NCBI GenBank assembly: GCA_028871555.1
Contig: JAGWNA010000033.1
Coordinates: 1-34,555 of the forward strand
Source of the DNA: Lysobacteraceae bacterium
Lineage (GTDB): Bacteria; Pseudomonadota; Gammaproteobacteria; Xanthomonadales; Rhodanobacteraceae
DNA: 34,555 nucleotides
Direction of reading: 5' to 3'
Made by a program: the position numbers and the translations under genes. A model generated the notes under the pieces. The model was not told where the DNA came from. It made no database searches and saw only the letters and a list, made by a program, of their open reading frames with translations. Of the stretch, positions 27,131-34,555 are shown one piece after another. How positions within the stretch are numbered: position 1 is the first letter of the stretch; each line of letters starts with the position of its first letter.

Positions 27131-27817
27131 CTACGCGCCGAGCTTTTCGTCGAGCGAGATGTCGCGGAAGGAGAGAACTTCGAGCTGGGTATCCGCCAGC
27201 ACCGTGCGTTTGTCCCTGGCGGACAAGGCCGCGTCCCGCTCGGCTAGCAGCGCGCGGATCTCGTCCATGCACAGCGCGACGACACACTCCAGCACGGTGT
27301 CGATGGTGCGATGGCCGGTACGCAGGCGCATGTCGGCGAGGATCCGCTCGGTACCGGCTGCGCTCAGCATCAGGTCGCCGGTGACCCAGCTGTTGACGGT
27401 GAACAGGCTGACCGGAAGTCCCTTCGGATCCATCCCGATGGTCAGCAGGTGCCGGGTGGCGACGTGGTTGTCCGGGTGACCCGTCAGGTCCGCGAAGTCC
27501 CGCTCGACCTTCGACTGCAGGCGCCGCGACCACAGCGAGCGGCGGGCGAACAGGTGGAAGTGGCCGTGTTCGGCGGCATCGGGGCGATCCTCCGGCGAGT
27601 GCGAGTGGTAGAACCACTGATAGCCGCGGTCGCGGTCGATCGCATCGTCTTCGGGATAATGCTGCCATTGATGCGGCACCTGCCCGTCGAGCAGGTTGTG
27701 CAGCAGGTGCTCGCCGCGGGCGGCAAGTGCCGTATAGGTGTCGATCAAGCGCTGGCCGGCGGACCTCGTTCGGCGTGCGGCCGAGTTCGATGACCGCCGA
27801 CCAGACGCTGCTGTCAT
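27131..27817 (-). CDS. His-motif protein resembling DUF6969
   Basis: 228 residues, no signal peptide, so probably cytosolic. Helical N-terminal part (LIDTYTALAARGEHLLHNLL), then WQHYPEDDAIDRDRGYQWFY, followed by two His clusters: YHSHSP (His71, His73) and EHGHFHLF (His84, 86, 88). After RHLLTIGMDPKGLPVSLFTV and NSWVTGD the C-terminal third is helical. The pattern agrees with my memory of DUF6969, a family without known function; the assignment is tentative. The His clusters suggest a metal centre. It starts 4 nt after the stop of the Lys-Cys/His-rich secreted protein gene, which implies a shared transcript and a joint role, for example metal handling or modification of that peptide. The first ~20 Arg/Ser-rich residues may be excess if a later start is used. 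Confidence 0.75.
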   Translation of the reverse strand: MTAASGRRSSNSAARRTRSAGQRLIDTYTALAARGEHLLHNLLDGQVPHQWQHYPEDDAIDRDRGYQWFYHSHSPEDRPDAAEHGHFHLFARRSLWSRRLQSKVERDFADLTGHPDNHVATRHLLTIGMDPKGLPVSLFTVNSWVTGDLMLSAAGTERILADMRLRTGHRTIDTVLECVVALCMDEIRALLAERDAALSARDKRTVLADTQLEVLSFRDISLDEKLGA

Positions 27818-27821
27818 TTTG

Positions 27822-28085
27822 TTACTTGGCGCCGCACTTCGGTCCGCACTTCGGGGCGCACTTGCTGGCGCCGCACTTGGCCTTCATGTGGTGCTTCATG
27901 GTGTGGTGCTTCACGTGGTGCTTCTTCGGGGCGCACTTGCTGGCGCACTTGCCGCCACACTTGGCCATGCTCGCCGCCGGCTGGCACTTGGCCTGGCCCG
28001 CACCCATGCTGGTTGCCGCGGCGGGCAGCGCAACGATGGCAGCGGTCAGGGCGGCCAGCGAGGCCAACTTCAAAGAGGTTTTCAT
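27822..28085 (-). CDS. Small secreted Lys-Cys and His-rich protein, putative metal binder
   Basis: 87 residues. A signal peptide covers about 1-25 (LASLAALTAAIVALPAAATS). The mature part has eight Cys (34, 43, 47, 51, 71, 76, 80, 84), every one preceded by Lys, and three His-His pairs (56-57, 60-61, 65-66) in the centre, flanked by Cys clusters on both sides (KCGGKCASKCAPKK and KCGASKCAPKCGPKCG). Such composition fits binding of soft metal ions (copper, zinc) and is reminiscent of bufferin/HvfA-type precursors modified by MNIO enzymes. No DUF692 or DUF2063 partner is nearby, so membership in that class is not supported. GGAG precedes the ATG. A DUF6969-like gene follows at 4 nt. The export route and any modification are unknown. 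Confidence 0.85.
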   Translation of the reverse strand: MKTSLKLASLAALTAAIVALPAAATSMGAGQAKCQPAASMAKCGGKCASKCAPKKHHVKHHTMKHHMKAKCGASKCAPKCGPKCGAK

Positions 28086-28120
28086 TGTGTTCTCCAGAGT
28101 GAGATGTCGGATTTGGTAAA

Positions 28121-28197
28121 GAGACGCATGGTCTCCGGGCTATTAGAGATGCACCCGCGCCTAAAAGATTCACGCCAAATAAAATAAATTTTTGGCG
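28121..28197 (-). promoter_or_regulatory. Candidate control region of the Lys-Cys/His-rich peptide gene
   Basis: Two dyads lie upstream of the gene: GAGAC-gcatg-GTCTC (28121-28135) and CGCCAAA-N11-TTTGGCG (28173-28197), the latter with an AT-only spacer. On the minus strand the first gives CGTCTC about 40 bp before the ATG, similar to -10 elements of some ECF sigma factors. A matching -35 could not be fixed, so regulation is unproven. Confidence 0.45.
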
Positions 28198-28349
28198 CGC
28201 CCCCGTTGCGGCGGCCTGCTGCCTTGATCGCAGGCAGGCGCCACATGCTTGACCGGTGTCCGGGCAGGTTCGATGCCGTTGCAGCTGAAACCTTTGAGCC
28301 GTTCCGGGTACTGGCTTCGCATGGACTGCAGCCGGATTCTTGGATCATC

Positions 28350-28385
28350 CGGCAGGCGCCGGCCGTTCCCGGCCGGCGCCTGCCG
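28350..28385. terminator. Perfect 16-bp hairpin downstream of the LysR gene
   Basis: CGGCAGGCGCCGGCCG-ttcc-CGGCCGGCGCCTGCCG, very GC-rich, 30 bp beyond the LysR stop on the minus strand. No T-tract follows on either side, so it is a terminator-like or REP-like structure. The remaining ~150 bp towards the peptide gene control region holds no recognisable gene. Confidence 0.6.
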
Positions 28386-28414
28386 ACGAGTTTACACATG
28401 CCACGCCCGCGCAT

Positions 28415-29350
28415 TCAATGTGCTGTCGATACCCGGAATTCCGGCGCCGCGCCGATCGCCTCGATCAGCAGACGGCGGAACCATTCGTGGGCGCGGTCAT
28501 TGTTTTTTGACTGGTGCCAGTAGGCGAGTATCGGGATCGGCTTGAGCTTGATCGGCAGCGGTTGGGTGGCGATCGGCAGCAGTTGCGAAAAGCCGGTGGC
28601 GCAGGAGCGCGGCATGGTCAGCAGCAGGTCGGTCGCGGCGGCCACCTGGCAGGCCGAAAAATAATGCTGGCAGACCAGCCGGATTTCGCGCGAGCGGCCG
28701 TCCTGGGCCAGCAGCACGTCGAGCGGCGCCGCTTCGCCCAATTGCGATACGGCGACGTGCCGCGCATTGAGGTAGTCGCTCCTGCGCAGCGTGCCGGCCG
28801 CCAGCGGATGCTTGCGGCGCATCACCACCACCAGCGATTCGTCCAGCAGGTGTTCGCTGGTCAGGCGCGGGCCGGCGGGCAGGCGCCGGTCGATCACCAG
28901 ATCGATCGTGCCCGCGCCGAGTTCGCGCTCCACTTCGCCGGCGGCGATGCGCCGGCTGACCAGCCGCACCTTGGGGGCGAGCTTCTCGATCCGTGCCAGC
29001 AGCGGCGGAAACGCGATGGACTCCAGCACGTCGCGAAAGCCGACGCTGAATTGCCGATCCAGTTCGGCGGCACGGAACGCCGATTGCATCCGGGTGGTGG
29101 CCTGCAGGCCTTTCAGGTGCAGTTGCACCTCGGCCATCACGGTACGCGCCTTGTCGGTGGGAACGACCCGGTTGCCCTGGCGCACGAACAGCGGATCGCC
29201 GAACAATTCGCGCAGGCGGTTCAACGAGTGGGTGATCGCCGGCTGCGTCAGGTGCAGCGCGCGCGCCGCGGCACTGATGCCGCCGTGGGTGTAGATCGCA
29301 TCCAGCACCCGGAACAGGTTCAGATCCATGCGCAGGCCGGGACGGTTCAT
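28415..29350 (-). CDS. LysR family transcriptional regulator
   Basis: 311 residues. The N-terminal winged HTH (about 9-67) reads MDLNLFRVLDAIYTHGGI, SAAARALHLTQPAITHSL, then LRELFGDPLFVRQGNRVVPT, typical of LysR proteins. The effector domain (about 90-300) contains FSVGFRDVLES, AAGEVERELGAGTIDLVI and LTMPRSCATGF. It resembles the NodD/NahR-like branch by its helix-turn-helix and DPLFVRQ segment, which is weak evidence for ligand type. It is divergent from the acyl-CoA dehydrogenase operon and is the obvious candidate regulator of it, as in most LysR-operon pairs. ATG 29350 is taken as the start; ATG 29329 (MDLNL) is an alternative, and neither has a clear Shine-Dalgarno. Intergenic repeats lie directly upstream of its start. 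Confidence 0.93.
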   Translation of the reverse strand: MNRPGLRMDLNLFRVLDAIYTHGGISAAARALHLTQPAITHSLNRLRELFGDPLFVRQGNRVVPTDKARTVMAEVQLHLKGLQATTRMQSAFRAAELDRQFSVGFRDVLESIAFPPLLARIEKLAPKVRLVSRRIAAGEVERELGAGTIDLVIDRRLPAGPRLTSEHLLDESLVVVMRRKHPLAAGTLRRSDYLNARHVAVSQLGEAAPLDVLLAQDGRSREIRLVCQHYFSACQVAAATDLLLTMPRSCATGFSQLLPIATQPLPIKLKPIPILAYWHQSKNNDRAHEWFRRLLIEAIGAAPEFRVSTAH

Positions 29351-29360
29351 GGCGGTACTC

Positions 29361-29473
29361 GTGTAGGAGCGCACCCTGTGCGCGAATGCTTTTGTTCGAG
29401 CGTCGGCAAAGAGCTTCGCGCACAGGGTGCGCTCCTACACGCGGCGGTTTTCGCGCACAGGGTGCGCTCTATA
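29361..29473. repeat. Cluster of three GTAGGAGCGCACCCTGTGCG repeats
   Basis: Copy one at 29361-29386 on the plus strand, and two inverted copies at 29415-29440 and 29450-29473 (the last truncated). The first two form a large hairpin with near-perfect 26-base arms. They fill half of the 257-bp divergent region next to the LysR start, so any leader RNA of the regulator would contain them. Confidence 0.85.
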
Positions 29474-29493
29474 ACACGGTAGATTTTACATAT

Positions 29494-29515
29494 TATCCAC
29501 ACTGATAGCTGGATA
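29494..29515. promoter_or_regulatory. Candidate LysR operator TATCCA-N10-TGGATA
   Basis: A 22-bp dyad with 6-base arms in an AT-rich island between the repeats and the acyl-CoA dehydrogenase start. On the minus strand GATAAT (29492-29497), a good -10 for the regulator gene, overlaps one arm. On the plus strand TATAAA (29514-29519) overlaps the other. Such overlap fits autorepression and activation of the divergent operon, the usual LysR arrangement. Confidence 0.5.
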
Positions 29516-29607
29516 TAAAACCTATTCATTTTACCGATGGAAGACGATCGGCGTAGGCTGGCGGTCACGCCGCCGGCGGGTTGCTGGCAGCCCAAGGAGA
29601 GCAGCCG

Positions 29608-30842
<1,235 letters not shown>

Positions 30843-30846
<4 letters not shown>

Positions 30847-31913
30847 CGGCGGCGCTGGACCAGGCGCGCGAGGTGCGCGAGGAGGACCGGCTCGATGTCG
30901 CGCGGGTCGATGCCTTCCTGAAACGGCACGTTGCCGGTCTGCACGGCGTGCCCGTGATCCGGCAGTTTCCCGGCGGCGCCTCCAACCTCACTTACCTGGT
31001 CGGCTACGGCGAGCGCGAGCTGGTGCTGCGCCGTCCGCCCGCGGGCGTGAAGGCGAAGTCCGCACACGACATGCTGCGCGAGGCGCACGTCATGGCGGCG
31101 CTGAAGCCGCATTACCCGCATGTGCCGGCGATCCTGGCGCGTTGCGACGACCATGCCGTGCTCGGCCACGATTTCTACGTGATGGAGCGGCTGCGCGGGA
31201 TCATCCTGCGGCGCGACCTGCCCGGCGATCTGGGGCTGGACGAGGCCGGCGTGCGCCGGCTGTGCCTGGGCTTCATCGACCGGCTGGTGGAACTGCACCG
31301 GGTCGATGCGTCGCTGCCGGAACTGGCCGGCCTCGGCAAGGGCGAGGGCTACATCGCGCGCCAGGTCGCAGGCTGGAGCGAACGCTGGCGGCAGGCGAAG
31401 ACCGCCGACACCGATCCGTGCGAAGACGTGCTGGCCTGGCTCGCCGCGAAGCAGCCGCCGCGCGAGACGGCGATCTGCGTGATCCACAACGACTACCGCT
31501 TCGACAACGTGGTGCTGGATCCGGCCCGTCCGCTGGACATCGTGGGCGTGCTGGACTGGGAGATGAGCACGCTGGGCGATCCGCTGATGGATCTGGGCGG
31601 CTCGCTGGCCTACTGGGTGCAGGCGGACGACGATGCGGTGTTCCAGTCGTTCCGCCGCCAGCCCACGCATGTGCCCGGCATGTTGACGCGCCGCGAAGCG
31701 CTGGCGTATTACGCCGGGCGCAGCGGCTGGAGCGTGGACAACTTCGATTTCTACGAAGTGTTCGGCCTGTTCCGGCTGATGGTGATCATCCAGCAGATCC
31801 ATCGCCGCTTCGTGCTGGGCCAGACCAGCAACCCGCAATTCGCCGGCTTCGGCCAGGCTGCGGGCTACATGGGCCAGCGCTGCCGCCGGCTGATTGCCGG
31901 GTCGAGTCTCTGA
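30843..31913 (+). CDS. APH-like kinase of ACAD10/11 (LvaA-like) type
   Basis: 356 residues with an aminoglycoside-phosphotransferase/choline-kinase fold. Nucleotide-binding N-lobe: FPGGASNLTYLVGYG with ELVLRRPPAG (about 42-68). Brenner motif HNDYRFDN (215-222), with Asp217 as catalytic base and Asn222, and the metal-binding LDWE (Asp238) followed by STLGDPLMDLG. In ACAD11 this domain is fused to the dehydrogenase; here the two are neighbours with a 4-bp overlap. Expected reaction: ATP-dependent phosphorylation of the hydroxyl of a 4-hydroxyacyl-CoA. Antibiotic resistance is not suggested by the context. The small LvaB subunit found with LvaA in Pseudomonas putida is not seen here. Confidence 0.9.
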
Positions 31914-31915
31914 GG

Positions 31916-32605
31916 ATGGGCAGCCTGCTGCTGATACGTCACGGCCAGGCCTGCTTCGGCAGCGCCGATTACGACCGGCTCTCGCCGCTGGGCGAGTTGC
32001 AGTCGCAGCGGCTCGGCCAATGGCTGAAGCAGGCCGGGCAGGCGCCGGACCTGATCGCGGTGGGGCCGCTCAGGCGGCACGCGCAGACGGCCGACCTGTG
32101 CGTCGCGGCCGCCGCGGTGACGGCGCCGCGGATCATGGTGGCCGACCTCGACGAAATCGATCACGAGGAGATCCTGGCGCGGCATCGCCCGGATCTGGCC
32201 ACGGCGGCGCAACTCAGCGCCGAGATGGCCGGGGCTGGCGACCCGCATCGGGCTTTCCAGCGCCTGTTCGCCGCGGCCGTCGCACGCTGGGTCAGCGGCG
32301 AATTCGACGGCGAGTACACCCGCAGCTGGGGTGCGTTCCGCGCCGCCACGCTGCAGGGGTTGCAGGCACTGGCCGCGCACGGCGCGCGCACGATCTGGGC
32401 GTTCACCTCCGGCGGCACCATCGCGGTGATGGTCAACGCGCTGGTCGGTGCGCCGGCCGGGCAGGCCTTCGCGCTCAGCTGGCCGCTGGTCAACACCTCG
32501 CTGACCCGCATCCGGACGGGGGCGCAGCGGCACAGCCTGGTCAGCTACAACAGCTGGCCGCACCTGGAGCACGCCGATGCCGGCCACCTCGTCACCCATC
32601 GCTGA
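31916..32605 (+). CDS. Histidine phosphatase family protein, second His replaced
   Basis: 229 residues. The phosphoglycerate-mutase-like RHG motif is LLIRHGQA, with His9 as the phospho-acceptor, and PLRRHAQTA (51-59) supplies the second Arg. In the usual second catalytic block (xxHGG) this protein reads FTSGGTI, with Ser165 in place of His. Acidic DLDEIDHEE (78-85) may give the proton donor. It should be cytosolic. The phosphatase may still act at reduced rate or bind phosphorylated ligands. It starts 2 nt after the kinase stop (TGAGGATG), so translation is coupled, linking it to the phospho-acyl-CoA intermediate or to kinase proofreading. Human ACAD10 has a phosphatase-like HAD domain in a comparable place, which is only an analogy. 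Confidence 0.88.
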   Translation: MGSLLLIRHGQACFGSADYDRLSPLGELQSQRLGQWLKQAGQAPDLIAVGPLRRHAQTADLCVAAAAVTAPRIMVADLDEIDHEEILARHRPDLATAAQLSAEMAGAGDPHRAFQRLFAAAVARWVSGEFDGEYTRSWGAFRAATLQGLQALAAHGARTIWAFTSGGTIAVMVNALVGAPAGQAFALSWPLVNTSLTRIRTGAQRHSLVSYNSWPHLEHADAGHLVTHR

Positions 32606-32641
32606 ATTCCACCACTGAACAAGCATCGAAGGACAACGCCC

Positions 32642-33412
32642 ATGCCCGCATCCGACCTGTTCGATCTTTCCGGAAAAACCGCCGTCGTCACCGGCGCCAG
32701 TCGCGGCATCGGCGCCGAGATCGCGAAATTGCTGGCCGCGCACGGCGCGCACGCCATCGTCTCCAGCCGCAAGCAGGCGGACTGCCAGACCGTGGTCGAC
32801 GAGATCGTCGCCGCCGGCGGTTCGGCCGAGGCGATCGCCTGCCACATCGGCGAGATGGAGCAGATCGGGGCGCTGTTCGCCGCGGTCGAACGGCAGCATG
32901 GACGTCTGGACGTCCTCGTCAACAATGCGGCGATCAACCCGTATTTCGGCAGCATCCTGGATACCGATCCGGCGATCTTCCAGAAAACCGTGGACGTCAA
33001 CATCCGCGGCTATTTCTACATGTCCACCCACGGCGCCAGGCTGATGGCGAAGCACGGCGGCGGCTCCATCGTCAACGTGGCCTCGGTCAACGGCGTGGTG
33101 CCCGGCCACTTCCAGGGCATCTACTCGATCACCAAGGCGGCGGTGATCTCGATGACCAAGGCGTTCGCGGTGGAGTGCGCCGAGTCCGGCGTGCGCTGCA
33201 ATGCGCTGCTGCCGGGGCTGACCGACACCAAGTTCGCCTCGGTGCTGGTGCATACGCCGGCGATCCTCGAGCAGGCCATGGCGCACGTGCCGATGCGCCG
33301 CGTGGCGCAGCCGTCCGAGATGGCCGGCGCCGCGCTGTACTTCGCTTCGCCTGCATCTTCCTACACCACCGGCGCCGTGCTGAACGTCGACGGCGGCTAC
33401 TTGTCCGTCTGA
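32642..33412 (+). CDS. SDR family oxidoreductase (classical)
   Basis: 256 residues. Rossmann cofactor motif TGASRGIG (17-24), NNAA (94-97), and the catalytic tetrad Asn120, Ser148, Tyr161 and Lys165 (YSITK). SSRKQADC after beta-2 suggests NADP(H) preference through the Arg/Lys pair. GLTDTKFAS and the ending GAVLNVDGGYLSV are typical of 3-ketoacyl/hydroxyacyl-type SDRs. In the operon it could oxidise or reduce a keto/hydroxy-acyl-CoA, feeding the kinase (as the Lva pathway SDR reduces the 4-keto group) or acting after enoyl-CoA hydration. AAGGA lies nine bases before the ATG; 36 bp after the phosphatase gene. Confidence 0.93.
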   Translation: MPASDLFDLSGKTAVVTGASRGIGAEIAKLLAAHGAHAIVSSRKQADCQTVVDEIVAAGGSAEAIACHIGEMEQIGALFAAVERQHGRLDVLVNNAAINPYFGSILDTDPAIFQKTVDVNIRGYFYMSTHGARLMAKHGGGSIVNVASVNGVVPGHFQGIYSITKAAVISMTKAFAVECAESGVRCNALLPGLTDTKFASVLVHTPAILEQAMAHVPMRRVAQPSEMAGAALYFASPASSYTTGAVLNVDGGYLSV

Positions 33413-33448
33413 TCTTTCCGATGCGCCATGCAGGCGTGGAGCAAACCG

Positions 33449-34237
33449 ATGACTGAAGTTTCCGCACAACGCGTCGCCGGCAAGAAGGCGTTCATCACCG
33501 GTGCCGCCGGCGGCCTCGGCGCCGCCATCGCACGCATGCTGGCCCGGCATGGCGCGCTGGTGTTTCTCACCGATATCGACGAGGAGGCGGTGCGCCAGGT
33601 GGCCGCCGCGATCAACGCCGGGCACGGCGCCGCAGTGGCGTGGGCCGCCATGCAGAACGTGCGCGACGAGGAGCGCTGGCAGAGCGTGCTGGCCGAGGCG
33701 GATGCGGCGATGGGCGGGCTGTCGGTACTGGTCAACAACGCCGGCATCGGCGCGCTCGGCGGCGTGGAGAGCCTCACGCCGAAGGAGTGGGCGCGGGTCA
33801 TGGGCGTCGACGTCGATGCGGTCTACCTGGGCTGCAAGCATGCGCTGCCGCTGCTCAGGCAGCACCAGCCGGCCTCGATCGTCAACATCTCCTCGCTGGC
33901 CGCGTTCAAGGTCGATCCGGACTACACCGTCTACAACACCGCCAAGGCCGCCGTGGCGGCGCTGAGCAAGTCGGTCGCGATCGACTGCGCGCGGCAGGGC
34001 ATCGACGTGCGCAGCAACTCGGTGCACCCGGCCTTCATCCGCACCGGCATCGTCGAGCCGTTCTTCCAGCAGCTGGGCGAGCACGATGCGCTGCGCAAGC
34101 TCACCCGCGGCATTCCGCTGCGCCGGCTCGGCGAAGTCGACGACGTGGCCTATGCGGTGCTTTACCTGGCCTCCGACGAGAGCCGCTACATCACCGCCGC
34201 CGAGCTGCGCGTCGATGGCGGCGCGTCGGCCGTCTGA
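33449..34237 (+). CDS. SDR family oxidoreductase, second in operon
   Basis: 262 residues. Cofactor motif TGAAGGLG (17-24), Asp42 after beta-2 (FLTDIDEE), pointing to NAD(H), NNAG (96-99), Ser148/149, Tyr162 and Lys166 (YNTAK). The position of the tetrad Asn reads VDVDAV with Asp121, an uncommon substitution. The ending ITAAELRVDGGASAV is classical. It may be a hydroxyacyl or steroid-type alcohol dehydrogenase acting with the preceding SDR. The start is put at ATG 33449 with GGAG upstream; an earlier ATG at 33428 adds only seven residues and has a poorer site. Last operon gene, followed by a REP hairpin that may end or stabilise the transcript. Confidence 0.9.
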   Translation: MTEVSAQRVAGKKAFITGAAGGLGAAIARMLARHGALVFLTDIDEEAVRQVAAAINAGHGAAVAWAAMQNVRDEERWQSVLAEADAAMGGLSVLVNNAGIGALGGVESLTPKEWARVMGVDVDAVYLGCKHALPLLRQHQPASIVNISSLAAFKVDPDYTVYNTAKAAVAALSKSVAIDCARQGIDVRSNSVHPAFIRTGIVEPFFQQLGEHDALRKLTRGIPLRRLGEVDDVAYAVLYLASDESRYITAAELRVDGGASAV

Positions 34238-34262
34238 TCCATGACCGCCAATCACCCTATGC

Positions 34263-34350
34263 CGTCATCCCCGCGAAAGCGGGGATCCAGTGCCTTTCGT
34301 GGCCTCCAAACGCCTGAAGGCGCTGGATCCCCGCCTTCGCGGGAATGACG
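34263..34350. repeat. REP-type inverted repeat pair (ATCCCCGC...GCGGGGAT)
   Basis: Arms of 28 bases, 34263-34290 and 34323-34350, are reverse complements with two mismatches, and each arm has its own small hairpin (CCCCGC-gaaa-GCGGGG). Spacer 32 bp. It lies 25 bp after the last SDR stop. A single related arm is at 10336-10363. The rest of the 208-bp gap to the transposase is AT-rich and probably contains the end of the insertion sequence and its promoter. Confidence 0.9.
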
Positions 34351-34445
34351 AAAAACATGATTTCGCGCTTCGCGCTTAATTCTACTGTGTTATTAAAATC
34401 TGGTAAGATGCGGTCATCTTCGAGCAGCACGCAAGGAGGTGGGTC

Positions 34446-34555
34446 ATGGGCACAAGTCTTGAAACACGCTTTGCGCGGTATGGCGAGGCGATCGTGTCCG
34501 CCTTGGGACACGCGGATCGGGCGGCGCCGGCCACGTGGTACCTGCAAGGATTGAT
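34446..34555 (+). CDS. IS701-like transposase, N-terminal part, cut by window edge
   Basis: Only about 36 codons are present. They read MGTSLETRFARYGEAIVSAL followed by GHADRAAPATWYLQGL, which matches the N-terminus typical of IS701-family DDE transposases (RF--Y---I--ALGHADR--P---Y--GLL). The DDE residues lie beyond the window. An excellent ribosome site, AAGGAGGTG, lies just upstream, suggesting a recently active element. AT-rich DNA from about 34370 (GTTATTAAAATCTGGTAAGAT) may be the element's outer end and promoter. Intactness cannot be judged. Confidence 0.75.
   Translation, partial: MGTSLETRFARYGEAIVSALGHADRAAPATWYLQGL

Overview
The window is GC-rich chromosomal DNA, most likely from a gammaproteobacterium of the Xanthomonadales (Rhodanobacter/Dyella-like). 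This is inference from the dapD - Spx/ArsC-like - dapE order, the EF-G-like paralogue, a large secreted BNR-repeat protein, and short palindromic intergenic repeats of two families (GTAGGAGCGCACCCTGTGCG and ATCCCCGCnnTCGCGGGGAT types). No rRNA, tRNA or CRISPR array was seen. Incomplete transposase genes are cut by both window edges: an rve/DDE-type integrase on the left and an IS701-like transposase on the right.

Layout. 1-850: truncated transposase and a gene-poor stretch with a possible frameshifted coding remnant. 851-3093 (minus): three tandem phage-tail-collar-domain genes followed by a GNAT acetyltransferase whose start overlaps the last collar gene. 3452-7771 (plus, divergent): a 1439-residue autotransporter with seven He_PIG-type Ig repeats, further Ig/cadherin-like modules and a C-terminal beta-barrel. 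7789-10269 (minus): a small membrane protein and a secreted alpha-amino-acid-ester-hydrolase-like enzyme. 10598-10834: a small unknown gene. 11020-13334 (minus): a long acyl-CoA dehydrogenase and a lipoprotein. 13612-14094 (plus): a compact SET-domain methyltransferase. 14176-16826 (minus): a DUF6438-like lipoprotein and an EF-G-like GTPase. 17233-20163 (plus): two TonB-like membrane-anchored, proline-rich paralogues sharing an unrecognised C-terminal domain with four conserved cysteines. 20224-24302: an Asp/Glu racemase and a BNR-repeat secreted protein. 24458-26998: dapD, a Spx/MgsR-like protein and dapE, the last carrying an in-frame 66-bp palindromic insertion. 27131-28085 (minus): a secreted Lys-Cys/His-rich small protein followed 4 nt later by a His-motif protein resembling DUF6969. 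28415-34237: a LysR regulator divergent from a five-gene operon encoding an ACAD10/11-type dehydrogenase, an aminoglycoside-phosphotransferase-like kinase, a histidine phosphatase and two short-chain dehydrogenases.

How the genes may work together. The last operon is best read as catabolism of hydroxylated acyl-CoAs by phosphorylation and elimination, as in levulinate degradation (LvaA/LvaC) and human ACAD10/ACAD11, under a LysR regulator. dapD and dapE act in the succinylase branch of lysine/diaminopimelate synthesis. The collar/GNAT operon and the divergent autotransporter look like a conserved surface-protein locus, not a prophage. The most promising undescribed systems are the Lys-Cys/His-rich peptide with its His-motif partner, and the paired TonB-like four-cysteine proteins.
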